This document shows positions 1 to 11,557 of a stretch of 64,000 bases of DNA, piece by piece. Within the stretch, counting starts at the first letter, position 1. Every line of letters begins with the position of its first letter. The position numbers were made by a program, and so were the translations under genes. The notes beneath the pieces are model-generated. The model was not told where the DNA came from. It made no database searches and saw only the letters and a program-made list of their open reading frames with translations. Source of the stretch: Ambrosia x helenae. Its lineage: Eukaryota > Streptophyta > Magnoliopsida > Asterales > Asteraceae. The DNA lies in the NCBI GenBank assembly GCA_030844895.1, contig CM061231.1:35287149-35351148 (forward strand), read 5' to 3'.

Positions 1-316
1 GTCCCTCGTCTGATTGGGATATATGCGCAATGCCAGCCTAGACAGAAGACTCAGAATACAGGCGTTCACCCTTCCAGATTGCACGTGTTCGTTATTAAAA
101 TCTAGAACTTCGCCGAGATCTCAAGATGGTTCAGGTTAAACCTGAGGATTTTGTCTTATTAGTCTAAGAGTAGATCCAGTGATGGAGAGCAACCTTCTTG
201 AAAGGATAAAAGTAGGAGGGAGATAGAGAATAGCAAGTAAAAGAAGCAAGTACTGGTTAAATCCTATGGTTATAGACTAGATTATTTTTCTAATAACCTA
301 ATTCCCTATAACCATG

Positions 317-328
317 GCTCTGATACCA
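317..328 (-). other. Primer binding site of gypsy C (tRNA-iMet type)
   Basis: The plus strand reads gctctgatacca, the complement of TGGTATCAGAGC. It lies three bases inside the LTR end, as in gypsy B. Confidence 0.9.
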
Positions 329-529
329 ATCTGTAACACCCCAACCGATGGCGGAAACATCGGGATGTCACGTATTGATTATTGTTCAGTAGCTCATGGT
401 GAATAATAAATTTCATTAATTGATTTAAATAAATTATATACAATTGTTCTACAAGAATTCGTACATCAAATTTACTAACACTAAGCACACATCTCCAAGT
501 ATTAACTCGAATCTTCAAGCAAGTAGAAC

Positions 530-983
530 CTGAAACATGTTAAGTTTGAAAATATTTTGGGTCAACAAAAGTTGGTGAGAATACATAGGTTTTATTTGTA
601 AATACTTGATAATAATAGTTTGTACAACATTCCCAGTTGTATGATGATAGAGTATGATGCAGACATGTAACAATGCGTCTTTGTACAATCAAACCTTGTG
701 TCGACTGATGACTAACTCGCAAGTTAGTTAAATGTTGTTACTGTTATCGATCATCCCTGAATTTATGCGGGGGGATGGGTTTGTCAGACCTATAGCGCTA
801 TAATCTAAACAGGCGGCTTGATCATTGTTAATGATTGTACTGTGTCTTTTTGTTACAGTCAAATGATAGAATGATGTTGTAATTGAATCACAAGTAAATA
901 TGAGTAAATGATAGTATAAAATGTTTAAACATGTTTCACCCCGAAAATAGTGAAAATAGAGTAAAGGGGCTATGTAAACTCAC
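530..983 (-). other. Intron-like segment in gypsy C LTR
   Basis: In element sense it begins AAG|GTGAGT (donor at 983) and ends CATGTTTCAG|G (acceptor at 530), 454 nt. The other gypsy LTRs in the window have the same arrangement. Splicing is inferred only. Confidence 0.45.
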
Positions 984-1395
984 CTTTGTTATGGCAATGG
1001 ACTTAAAAGGAAATCAACGAATTAAGATTGCACCTAAGTAAATTAAGGATGACGATTTAGAATCAATGTTATTTTATATTTAGTGTTAGCAAAAAAAAAA
1101 TAACTATAACTTTTAATTTATATTATTATCAAAATAATATTTTTTTTGTTTGTCGAATCAAGTACAACACTCTATTCAAAATAATTAGTCAATTTATAAA
1201 ACTTTGAATATCTACAAAAGGGAATAAGCTAATCAATTTATACATAGATAGTTGGTTTATTAAAGCTACATATTATATAATATATAACACTATTAGTGAA
1301 ACCATTTTTTTTATTTATGTTTCATAACATACGTAAACAATTAATGATTTAAATAAACAATATAATAACTTGTTAACTAGAAACCACTTTTACCC

Positions 1396-1465
1396 ATGAC
1401 CTCTTGGTCTAGTGGTATGGTGTCCCCCGTTACAAATGTGAGGTTGTAGGTTTAAATCTTTAAAA
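1396..1465 (+). other. Degenerate tRNA-like module in gypsy C LTR
   Basis: It contains tggtctagtgg, which fits a Pol III A box, and ggtttaaatc, a decayed B box, at tRNA-like spacing. It is antisense to the element, as is the first module in gypsy B. No complete cloverleaf is evident, so it is a tRNA-derived relic. Confidence 0.45.
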
Positions 1466-2701
1466 ATGCAAAATTAGATGGAAATAAGTTGGTATAAAAT
1501 CTGTCATTAAAAAAAATCTAGAAACCAATTTTATATATAAAAAAAAAATTGACTTTAACAAGAATCATGTAGTTAGATAACTTCATTTCTATCCAAAAGA
1601 CTCATGTATCAAAAGTTTTTTTTTTTTTTTTTAAAAAAAAATAGTGAGGTGACTGACACTTGGACTAATAAAATAATAATTAATTTAATAAAATAAATTT
1701 ACTTCCTCCTCAAAACTTGTTACTAAGGAAAACTATTTGTGCTGGGTATCAAACAGAGGGTGCAACCTTGTAACTATTATAAATTTTATATATATGCTTT
1801 TCTTACTAAACCCATTTAGTTTAACATTCATACTGAAATCATATTATTCCCAAATATATAATTCTCTGAATCACTCCAAGTTAAAATATAAGGTTTGTAT
1901 GCGATAGTTACAGTGACATTTATAATAGTAGGGCTTTAACAGTCCTATCGAACCGATAGAAAGACAATAAGATTACTTACGTGGGTTGAGGAAGTTGTAC
2001 TAGACGGAGGGTGGTCGGAGTTCCATTGTTCCAACGACACAAAGGTAGATCACAAAAAGGTTGAAACTATATTTGACTACACAGAGATGAACGCCAAAGA
2101 TTCTAAGGGTGAATGGATGATTAGTTTAAAAGAAAAGAACCGTAATCGCGTGAATTTATTTTAGGTGTTGAGGCCGATAATGGTGGATCGAATTTAAAGT
2201 TTGTTTAGTCATTTGTTTTCGGTCAAAACGCGTACAACGAATATGGTAAAATATAGGAAACATTTGATATGATAAATGGATTCGTTTTGGATTGAAGTAA
2301 CGAGTCACCGTGATTTCCGGAGGTGGGTTCGTGTTACCGGAAATAAATCCGGTCAAAGAGGAGGAGACCAGAAAAGGAAAGATGGTGGTGTTTGGTTTTC
2401 ACTTTTGAGTTTGAATTTTACAATTATGGCCCCTCATGTTCTATATTTATAAAACCGATTTGAACCTTTAATAAACTATATTTTTGATAACTTATGGTTT
2501 TGTAAATTTAAAGGAAAAAAAATTTATTAGACTTTTTCGTGACTAGATTTTATTACTTTTATAAAATTTTAACAAGTTAAAATCAATGAACTTTAAATTT
2601 TATTTCTTAAAACTTGTCAAGTTAAAATAATTATAATTTTTTTTTAATTATCACTAATAATTTATTTTTTAAAATACAAGAGGAAAAATCGTGATGTTAC
2701 A

Positions 2702-3661
2702 GATTTCACATTCTTTTATCTTTTCTTTCAAAGACAAGTTTCTGACTGTATTGATTGGTTTTAGGTCATCAGTAGTTTTCAGGTTCTCAACTCCTGATGT
2801 AGTTGAAACTACTGATGGCTTAAAGTCAGAATTAATTAGTACTTCTGAAGAACTTTCTTTGTGAGTTTTTAGAAAGTTCTCATGGAAAGATGTGCATTCT
2901 TTCTCTTCAGAAGTTTCACCTGAAACAATTTTTCTCCCATCTTCAGTAATTTTGGGGGAAAAATGTGTTGGTGTTTTAGTGTGATTGTACCCTATGCCAA
3001 ACCTAACATTTGAAGCACTTTGTTTGTTTAGCAATAGTTGGTACCCCTTACAAGATTCAACCCATTTTTCACATGTGACCTTGGTGTCAGCAAGCTCTTG
3101 TCTGACATTTCCTAGGTCATTTATCATGATTTTAATTTGTGCTTGGGTTTCAATAGCAGTGTTAGTTAATTTAGAAACTTCTTTTGTTTTCGTAGAAAGT
3201 TTTCTTTCTAAATCACATTTCATCTGAGTGAATTTTCTCTCAGAGTCATTTGCTTTCCCTTGTAAGTGCACATTAGTCTCTCTTATGAGAGCAAAAGATT
3301 CTTTGCAAGAAGTTGAACAAAGTTTTGTCAAAGATTCTTTAGATACCTGTGACAAGGCAGATTTTGAGGTGCATTCCTCAAATGCCATTAAGGCAAAGTT
3401 CTTTCTGCCATTGTCAGGCTCTCCCCAGTTGATGTCAAACATCTTGTTGTCTGCATCAGGATTACAATCAGTAGTGTCAAAAGGAAGACTGCTCCAGTCA
3501 ACATACCCTGAAGTAAATAAACTTTGTTGTGAAGGTTGTTGAGTTTGTGGAGGAGGTTGAGCAGCTGGAAAGGGAGGGATTGATTGTTGGCTCTGCATTT
3601 GTTAAGCAGGCATCTGAACATATTGTACTTGTGGCACATATTGGTGTTGTGGAGCTTGTGC
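2702..3661 (-). pseudogene. Copia B gag, C-terminal extension, truncated
   Basis: This continues the gag frame past the TAG at codon 386. It encodes a Gln/Pro-rich stretch, the segment FALMAFEECTSKSALSQ, then a charged coiled-coil-like region matching copia A at about 22050-22630. An extra TAA lies at about 3599-3601, where copia A has CAA. The frame is cut at 2702 by the gypsy C LTR, so everything downstream is displaced out of the window. Confidence 0.75.
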
Positions 3662-4819
3662 CTATACAAAATGTGCACTCCCTTGTGTTCCATTATTCCT
3701 GTTATAATTGGGGTTAAAATTATTTCCAGACTGAGATTGGTTAAAGCCAGAGCTTCTACACTCTCTAGTAAAGTGTCCCAACTTTTGACACTTGTGACAT
3801 CTAAGTTTAGATTTGTCAAAACCAATTTTTGTTGACCTGTTGAGTCCTGGAAACTTCCTTCCTGACCTTTTGTAAAATTTATTTGTTTTTAAACTTAACA
3901 TGGCCAGTTGGTGTAGAATATCCATTTCTTCTAAGTCATCACTGCTGAAATTTTTTAAGTCATCCATGATAAAACACATGTTATCAGCAGTTTGACTAAA
4001 ATCATTATTGTCATAACCTGGGAATGATCTTTCAGATGAGATCCCAGCAGTTATGTCAATATGGTCAAAAGATCCAAAACTATTTGAACAAGTTGGTGAG
4101 TCTTGTCCCAATAGTGTTGTACTACCTGGTAGATAGTCATCAGCAGTTTTGCCAGAACTTTGTAACTTTTTCTTTTGATCAATTTCTCTTTCAAAAGTAA
4201 GTAATCTCCCATGAAGTTTTGTAAGAGTGAGGGAGCTAAATTCTGGTGAAGATCTTAAGACTATAGAGTATGTTTCCCATTTTTCAGGTAAAGACCTTAA
4301 AAATCTATGAAGCATAGATACAGTTGTGTAGGTCTGACCATTTAATTTTAGCTCAGATATTAATGAGGAGAATCTTTCAAATTGTTGTGTTAAAGTTTCC
4401 CCATTAATGTGAGCAAAAGTTTCATATTGTTGAGCCAGGATTTCTCTGGTGTTGGCAATCACCTCTTCAGTTCCTCCAAACTGTTCTTTGAGGCAGTCCC
4501 AAAGCTCTTTGGCACTATCACAATGTAATAGGCCAGAGTAGATCTCATTTGGGAGTGCCATTGCCAACATAGAGAAAGCTTTAGCATCAAGCTCAAGTTT
4601 TAGGAAATCATCATCTGTATAGTCTTTTGGGTCTTTTGGAATTTCTACTTTAGTTTCAAGATTGATATTTACTGGTTTATGAGGACCATATATCACAGAT
4701 TTCCAGCAACCTATGTTGGTCTGTGATAAGGTATGTGCCATTCTCCTTTGCCAGATGTTATATTCATTTCTTACTAGCATAGCAGGTTTATTGGCAGAAC
4801 CAGTATTATGAGGATCCAT
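3662..4819 (-). CDS. gag: Copia B Gag (UBN2-type capsid plus zinc knuckle)
   Basis: A 385-codon frame starting MDPHNTGSANKPAMLVRNEY, nearly identical to the copia A Gag. The first 240 or so residues form the copia Gag/UBN2-like region, including the LLHCDSAKELWDCLKEQFGG stretch. Near the C-terminus is a CCHC zinc knuckle (CHKCQKLGHFTREC) that would bind the RNA genome. The frame ends at TAG directly after HFV, at exactly the codon where copia A also has TAG, while other stops are not shared. The start is the first ATG after the primer site. Gag would assemble cytoplasmic virus-like particles. Confidence 0.85.
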   Translation of the reverse strand: MDPHNTGSANKPAMLVRNEYNIWQRRMAHTLSQTNIGCWKSVIYGPHKPVNINLETKVEIPKDPKDYTDDDFLKLELDAKAFSMLAMALPNEIYSGLLHCDSAKELWDCLKEQFGGTEEVIANTREILAQQYETFAHINGETLTQQFERFSSLISELKLNGQTYTTVSMLHRFLRSLPEKWETYSIVLRSSPEFSSLTLTKLHGRLLTFEREIDQKKKLQSSGKTADDYLPGSTTLLGQDSPTCSNSFGSFDHIDITAGISSERSFPGYDNNDFSQTADNMCFIMDDLKNFSSDDLEEMDILHQLAMLSLKTNKFYKRSGRKFPGLNRSTKIGFDKSKLRCHKCQKLGHFTRECRSSGFNQSQSGNNFNPNYNRNNGTQGSAHFV

Positions 4820-4961
4820 TTTAAAGAATATTGATTTGTCAAATATCTCTTAAAGTGATGGATGTTGATAAAAGTGAGCTTATAATCCTTTATTGACTAT
4901 CAATAAGAGCCTGTGTCTGATTCTCAATGTGTTAGATTGATATGTGATCAGATAAACCAGT

Positions 4962-4973
4962 GCTCTGATACCA
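4962..4973 (-). other. Primer binding site of copia B (tRNA-iMet type)
   Basis: The plus strand reads gctctgatacca, two bases from the LTR end, as in copia A. Confidence 0.9.
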
Positions 4974-4975
4974 AT

Positions 4976-5663
4976 TATGGGATCAGTATTGCTCTTTTGT
5001 ATGAACTTGCTAGTGTACACTTAAGTGTCTAGCAAGTTCTTTATGAGTGATAGCACAGCGGAATGATATAAGTTTAAAGCTACACTTATCAACAGGAGTT
5101 ATTACTCCCCCTGGACGTTTGAGAAACTAATAAATGATAAGTATTTATTGAGAATCTAAGTATTGAATGAGAATGAAACACTTAGACAGATTCTCAATAA
5201 ATATGAAATGGAAATAACAATAATATGCTTTGAAGGATTTCTATATTAAAATCAATGTCTAAAACAGAGGGATGAACCCTTCTATTTATAGACTTTACAA
5301 ATATATGAACCTTGCCAAAAAGCAAGTTCAGAGTCAAGTTGCAACAAGTTGCAATCTTGGAACTTGTACAAAAAGTAAAAGTAATACTAAACTAATAAAC
5401 TACTGATACAAAAGGCGGTGGAAAAGATCTTCTCATAAGTACTGATGAATGACAAACTACTGATGAGTAGTTTGTCTTCAGTAGTTCTTCAGTAGTTTGG
5501 ACTTCAGAACTTCTGATGACTTTTCTTCTTCAGTACTTGTGTAATCTCTTCTTCAGCAGTTTGATCTTTGTTCTTCAGTAGTTCTATACTTAGAATATTT
5601 TAACAGGAGTGAATTAGACTAAGGTTTGCAAAAGTGGTTTCACCAATCCTCTTTGTCCTAACA
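4976..5663 (-). repeat. Copia B 5' LTR
   Basis: 688 bp, begins TGTTAGGACAAAGAGG in element sense. Its 3' terminus has decayed from ...CCAACA to ...CCCATA. It is the same length as the copia C LTR (59021-59708), with roughly a dozen differences by eye, and less similar to the copia A LTRs. It is rich in the copia-family word AACTACTGA and its variants. Confidence 0.88.
5283..5290 (-). promoter_or_regulatory. TATA box of copia B LTR
   Basis: TATAAATA on the minus strand, at the same place as in the copia A and C LTRs. Confidence 0.6.
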
Positions 5664-6810
5664 CCATGCTAGAGACAACAAGGACAGACAGCATCTGCCG
5701 TGCAGCAACAGAACGTACGTGAGACAGCAAGCACGCCCTTGACGCTCTATGGCACGCCCGTGCTGCCCCTAGAGCTCTATAAATAGCAAGCTAACCCTCA
5801 CCATTTGTTCATCCCTTCTTGTGCTCTCTTGGGGCTGACTTCTAAGCTTTTTCCAGAGATCTTGGGGTCTTTTGGGAGGCCTTCTAGCCCTCCTAACATC
5901 CCTCAATGGTTAGGCCTTTTCCTACCTTGATTAGTTTGGCCAATAAGAGGATCGTAGAGTAGTTATGCAATAAAATATCAAGGGTTTTGAGGATTATGAG
6001 AGTTACATATCACTTGAAGATGGAGAGCTTGTCTATGAGCAGCCATGATTCATGTGTTGATCATTTCTATGATTGTATCTTTTCATTATTCACGAACCCG
6101 CTTTGATTTGTAGACTTTTATTATTAGTAGTAGTAGTTTATTTTTAGTTACTTGTTGTGTTATCTTCTTCCAATAATGTTTGTTTATCTTTGTGATAGGT
6201 TTGAACGATGATTAATTTAATAACTTAAAATACTTTAACTTAATTAATTAACTAGAGGTATAATAAGCTTCTGGTGGCCCTAAGCTAGATCCAAGGCGAG
6301 GAAACCGGTAGTGAGACAGATCCTTCGGGCTTCTGATATCCAAACCGGATTCTAAGCAATGGCTTTTGAAGTGGACCAGATCTGAGTGACACATTTCTGG
6401 TACTTACCAGATGATTGAATGATTTTCTTGGTTAAAGACGGTTTCCCTACGGGCGCACCAGTAATCTTCGGATTGCACGCTTTTAGGATTATGTGCCACC
6501 TCTATCAAGGATTTCATTCAATTCAGGAGGTTAAGTGTTGGGTTATTAAGTTGTCATTCATTCTACCGACTTTATATTTAATTGATAACTAAATAATAAA
6601 GCGTCACTTAAAAGATAAATAAGTTAAAGATTCTATTTCTAGTTCTCGTTAGTACAATGTCGTTAGTCAATGAGGGTACGAGTTGCTCGAGTCAACCGTA
6701 AGAGTGATCCTTCGGTCTTCATGACCGTTAACCTACTTAGGGGATACGAGGTTTCCGGGATTGACCCTAAGGAGAGACCCTTCGGTACGGAACGCGAGAG
6801 CTAAGGGAGG
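5664..6810 (+). repeat. Athila-like element A, right part of 5' LTR and leader
   Basis: Starts with the target duplication ccatg (5664-5668). It continues the Athila-type LTR whose left part is at 58645-59020. The style matches: palindromic gcacgcccgtgc at 5752-5763, then ctataaatagc near 5780 as a probable TATA box. No substantial reading frame is present. The true 3' end of this LTR and its primer site could not be located, because gypsy-LTR-like sequence follows. Confidence 0.6.
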
Positions 6811-9480
6811 TGTAAGGTGTTCCAGGTCGGAAGTGAAGCCTCCAATTCAAGAAGACGATAAGCTCGAGGACCAGAGACTTGACCGCGGTTTGAGGAGCCC
6901 GCTATATGCGAGGACCTGGCGGAGTACCTTCGTGCGGGCGCGCTGCAAGGCGCGTGACATACCAGGATCCCATAGCCATAAGTCATACGAATGACTCTAA
7001 ATACCCAAACCATTTAGTTCGTTTTCAAAAATCAAGTTTAGCGTTTGCCAAAAGGTTTAGTTAAGTTGCGGAAGCGTAAACCAAATTTAAACATTTTAAA
7101 ACCTTGCGCAAAACAATGCGCCCAAATTAAAACCATGTCAAAGAAAACGTAAAAGCATAGAATGGGATTTAGATGTATGCCTAGACCCGAATGCAGTGAA
7201 GTGTGCAGAGCTTTCTAATAGTGGCACTGAAAGCTAACTACCTGCAAAAGCATGTATATCGTGTGTCAACATAAAGTTGGTGAGTTCACAAAGTTAAGTA
7301 AATGCGTAGGTCATTCAGACCAAGTTTCAACGAGTAAACGCTAATTCACATGCCAGGGATAGCTAACCCACTCATGATAACTAAAACCGGTAATACCAAA
7401 CTGCTAAACAACGAGATCCCACAATAGTGAGCAAAGTGTCTTGCATCATTGTCTATCAACAATGATAATATGTTAAGTTATAGTTCACACCCATGCTCTC
7501 TAGCACGATGAGCGGTTTGTGAAACCTAATAGCGCTATCAACTAGTAACCCGCTTGCCCACCCGACAATTCATTCGGTATTTAGAAGGACTTAAATGATA
7601 GAGTTGGTTTAGTTCATCAAGGACATAAAGCATGAATTAGTGAAAGCAGATTCACCTAGTGAATCATAGCACCCCAAACCCGGGATGTGTATGAGTAGTC
7701 CCAAACCGGACTATGAAAAAGTTTAGAAAGTTGTCTCATTCCGAGACGCATGCTTTTGAGAAAAAGAGTAGTGAAACTCACCTGATAGAGATGTTTGTGA
7801 TCTAGTGGAGTTGAATTACGTAGCTACTATTGTCCGGACAGTACTTGCCCTATGATTTATTAAAAGCATGGTAACTCACAAGATTTATCATACAATTTGT
7901 CTACCCGACACATGTGGACTTGGTTATTGTGTTACGTGAACCTTGGTTTTGTTCTTGTGATAAAGTTAGACACCTTAACATGAGTTTAGAACATAATCTT
8001 ACCTTAGTTGAATGTGAAAAGATGTTCTAACTTTGATAACACATGTTAATTAGTGGTGGTCGATTATAAAGCTTTGTATAGATCTTTAACCCCATCGTGA
8101 TCTTAGGTATTACAAAAACCACTCGCTACACATGGTGATTTATGAGATCTTTAGGATATAGAAACATAGTTTTCGGCCTCCTTAAGATGTAACAAGGCCG
8201 ATTTATGTAATGTTAAGATAATGTATTCACTAGTGTAAGATTAAGCAAAAATCTAAGACAATGCGTGTGTGTTAATGTGTTTAAATAAACTAGGGTCGAT
8301 TAAAGTAAGGTAGACTTGACTAGATCATAGTTTAAAAGCATGGTAACCTTACCTAAAGGTGATCAAAGGTTGGATAGCTTCCAAGACTCCTACACGAGTT
8401 AGCAAGGCTTCGGCTTGGTTGAGCAAGGTCCGAAAGTTAGAGAGAGTGAAAGGAAAGATGTTGGTGTGAAGAATGAGGAAGGATCTTGGCTCCCCTTTTA
8501 TAGTGGATTGTAGGGTAGTCTTAACACCTAGGTTCCTTATGTCCATAGATGTGTATGTATGTTTATTTAGTGAAAATTCTTGAAAACATGACAAGTCTCC
8601 ATCATAATGAGTTGGCCGTGAGTTGGCAAGCCCTTCTCATCCTCCATTTTTGGCAAATGTTAACCATGATTAAGTCCTAGAGAATCTATTGGATGTACAT
8701 TAAGGTGTAAGGGTGAGCTTGTGTCCATGCATGCTTCATAATGCCAACTTTGCAAGCTCTATGATGGTGATGGGGGGTGTACTCGGCCGAGGTTCAAGGA
8801 AGCAAGGAGGATTTTTCATGTTTTGTGATATTGTCATGCCTAGTGTTAGTTTTAAGCAAGGCCTATTATAGTGTAATTTGATGATAGCTTATCACACTCC
8901 TTGTCCTTTCAAGCATGTGGCCGAAAATTCTTGAGGTTAGGACAAAGTGATTAAGACAACTCATAGATGTAGGATTTGTAAGAACATGTGGATAGTGATA
9001 GCTCATGGATGTCTTAGTTGTAGGCTTGCAAGAGACTAGAAGGGGTATGGTTAGCTAGCTAGGTGGATTATAGAAGGTGTTTGTCTCATGCCAATTTAGT
9101 GAAATTTGCCAACTTATGCATGGGTGTTCCTTCTTGTCTTGTTCCGGCCACTATATGGGACAAGAAAAAGGTGTTGGACTCTAGGTGATAGTGATAGATA
9201 GTAGGCTTCATGCTCATGGTGTTCGGGCCGATTTATGCACATGGTGTATTAGTTTAGTATGGTTGACATTGAGAAGAGGCTTGTTCATGTTTGTGTTCTT
9301 TACCAAAAGAGTGTAAGTGCATACCTCATCATCCTTCTAGTTCCATGACATCATGAAATGTGGGTAAGTTGGAGCCGATCCATGTGATGTGTTCTTGTAT
9401 AGCTTCGGCTAAGTATAGGTTTAGGATAGTGACACTTTCTATTCCCAAGGTTGTCTCCATGAGCCGGGTGAAGGTTTTTC
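6811..9480 (-). repeat. Decayed gypsy LTR-like block F (boundaries uncertain)
   Basis: The block carries the gypsy-LTR hallmarks found elsewhere here: CAG|GTGAGT (donor at 7781) and TTTTGCAG|G (acceptor at 7242) on the minus strand. It also has an 'accaggatcc' stretch near 6961-6970 that aligns with the start region of the solo LTR at 37197. A possible terminus is tgtaaggtgt at 6811. I could not find a target duplication or a clean right end; about 9480 is where Athila-like leader sequence resumes. No coding sequence was recognised. Confidence 0.4.
7242..7781 (-). other. Intron-like segment in LTR-like block F
   Basis: 540 nt between CAG|GTGAGT and TTTTGCAG|G on the minus strand, equivalent to the segments in the three other gypsy LTR families. 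Confidence 0.4.
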
Positions 9481-10453
9481 ATAAATTTAAAATTCAAACT
9501 GTTTTGAAAATTAAAATTGGGTTTTAAAAAATATTTTGGAGAGATCCGACTAAAAATTTTTAAAACCGGACCCTTAAAAACAGTTTAAAAATTGAAAAAC
9601 GCGTGAAACGCGACATTTGCTGTTGAGCACGCCCGTGCCACCTTAGGTAGAACGGTCGTGCCAGCGTGCAGGTCAGAATTTATGGGTAGTTAAAAGTCTC
9701 TTTTGACTTTTCAACTCACTTCTCCTTCCCCACAACCGCATATCCCGTCGCCACCCACCTAAAACCGCCATTTTTCCACCATTTTCTTCCATTCCAGGCC
9801 CCATTCTTCAATACAAGGTATGTATACTCGACCCCAAACATCTTTTAAGTGTTTGATGTCCAGATCTATCCATATTCTTGAGTTTTTTAGTAGTTTGGGT
9901 TCTTGAAGAAAGTCTTAGGTTTCTAGTGTTTGTAGCCCGAATCTTTGCATGAAACGGTAGGAGAACGATTAGGGTAGTGCTAGGAACGTAATGTGGGTGA
10001 ACTTTTATAGAAACTTTGCGAAAAAAAATTTGGGAAAACTGACAGGTTTGAAGAACCGTCTCATCGGTCACGAGCACGACCGTGCACAGCAGTGTGCAGG
10101 GGCGTGCTTGACTAGAAAACCGTTAAAAATTTCCCGCGTAACCAGTCTGACCCAACAGACTGAGCACGGTCGTGCACCATAGTATGCAGGGGCGTACTCA
10201 ATCAGATAAAGCACCAGCACTTTTTAAGTTTTAAAATTTAACTTATTTTTGCAGATTAACATCAGTTTTAGGGTATTTTAGGTGAAAAACAGTTTGAATA
10301 GTTGAACCAGATGAAACCCGGACTGCAGACTGAGCTGCACGGCCGTGCTCCTTACCTGAGCACGGGCGTGCAGCCACTGGACCCAGACTATTTATTTTTC
10401 GCAGAAAATTTTAAGTTTTAAAGCTGAACCGATTCTGTTGTGCCTTTAAGGAA
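9481..10453 (+). other. Athila-like leader with repeated gcacg-ccgtgc palindromes
   Basis: Untranslated region ahead of the ORF at 10454. It holds at least five copies of a 12-bp palindrome gcacgNccgtgc or near variants (9627-9638, 10074-10085, 10164-10175, 10337-10348, 10360-10371), often followed by a half-site such as gcaggggcgtgc. Frames at 9808-10077 and 9991-10182 overlap these repeats and look like chance. Confidence 0.55.
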
Positions 10454-11557
10454 ATGTCAAGGAGATCTGTTACACTAGAGCTGCCACCACACCAGATGAC
10501 TGAAGCGGAAGACTCCATCCTGGATGATACTTATACCTGGTTATACTTTAACCAGGAGAACGAAGAACTGGAAGCCTACAGGCGACTACTTATCCTCCAG
10601 CTCAAGCAGATTGGAGACTATCGTCCTGTGGATTGCGACTCTGTAAGGTCTGTGGGATTGGATCCTCGATTCTACAACATGCTATCGTCCCACTGGCACC
10701 ACTTCTTCCAGATATCTGAGTGTACTTATCGGGAACCAACTCTTGAGTTCTTAGCTTCATTCTCCTACGAACCGCCCACTACATCAGAAGAAAGAATTAT
10801 AAGACAGTGTATGCGTTTTAGGTTGGGAAGGTGTTGGTATGTAATGACATTGGCAGAGTTTGGAGTCAAACTTGGTTTGTATCAACAAAGGGAGATTCAG
10901 TCGCCATTATTCTGGAGACAAATCTCCGAAGCCCCCTACACCCCAAGGAGGCGTAAAAGATCTAGTTTTCCGGACCCTCTCCATAGGTGGTTACATTTTA
11001 TCATGGCCAACAGTTTAGGGTGTTGCACGAATCGTACGGACAGGGTATACGAGCAGGAGGTTTTCTATCTCTGCGGCATCATAAGAAACCGACCATGTAA
11101 CCTTACCTATGCGGTAGCCGAACTCTTCACTAAATGCTGGGGACCCACTGCTTCCGACCACATTTTTGGGGGACCTTATATCACGCTCCTAGCTACCAGT
11201 GTGGAGGCACTTCATCCCCATAATTTAGATCAACTAATGGTGGTAGGAAGGATCAGTCCCCTCGACACCTCTGATATGAGGGATATTAGGGTTACATATT
11301 GGTTTGATTAGGTTTTGAGGTTGATGGATAATAATCAGAGGTTGTGGTATGAGGACCATGAGTACGACGAGACAGAAGACGCAGAGGATGCCGAGTCATC
11401 AGCTACCGCGACAGCTAGGCCGTTGCCTGATTCTATGCAGGGTCGACAGAGCCAGCCGAGGAGGGGTCTGCTCTGCATCATTTTGGACAGACTTGATACG
11501 CTTATGACTTCATGCACCTGCTCCAACTCCCATACACACGACTGTCACTTAGATTGA
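10454..11557 (+). pseudogene. Athila ORF-like protein with one internal stop
   Basis: The frame starts MSRRSVTLELPPHQ and runs 285 codons to TAG at 11309-11311, then stays open in the same frame to 11557. The motif YREPTLEFLASFSYEPP, followed by MRFRLGRCWYVMTLAEFGVKL, resembles the Athila 'ORF-1' family, a protein typical of plant Athila retroelements. This is recognition by eye. The C-terminal part is acidic (DETEDAEDAESS) and then Cys-rich. I see no transmembrane segment or signal peptide, so the label 'envelope' is not supported. No Gag, protease, reverse transcriptase or integrase is visible in this element. Confidence 0.6.

Larger units (their letters stand above)
1..2701 (-). mobile_element. 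Ty3/gypsy element C, 5' end only
   Basis: On the minus strand this reads 5' LTR (332-2701), primer binding site (317-328) and untranslated leader (1-316). The remainder lies left of the window. The leader resembles that of gypsy B: a stretch at about 40-95 matches B's leader near 17115-17145. The LTR starts TGTAACATCACGA and ends GGTGTTACA, followed by gattggtatcagagc, exactly as in B, so C and B are related chromoviral (Tekay/Del-like) lineages with mostly diverged LTRs. The right boundary falls inside the gag gene of copia B, so C inserted into that element. The expected 5-bp duplication would be gattt (2702-2706), but the other end is not visible. Confidence 0.85.
332..2701 (-). repeat. 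Gypsy C 5' LTR
   Basis: A 2,370-bp LTR bounded by TG and CA in minus-strand sense. It is AT-rich, with several homopolymer runs. It contains an intron-like segment (530-983) and a degenerate tRNA-like module (1396-1465). The open frame at 2156-2356 has no recognisable domain and is probably chance. Confidence 0.85.
2702..5663 (-). mobile_element. Large Ty1/copia element 'copia B', 5' part
   Basis: In minus-strand sense: 5' LTR (4976-5663), primer site (4962-4973) and gag (4819 downward), broken off at 2702 by gypsy C. It is the same family as copia A (19719-31133). The bases right of the LTR are ccatg (5664-5668), identical to the five bases left of copia C at the other end of the window. 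B and C may therefore be the two ends of one insertion. Confidence 0.88.

Noticed and set aside
2985..3542. Open frames on the plus strand opposite copia B gag
   Set aside because: They mirror the gag coding sequence on the other strand and have no domain of their own.
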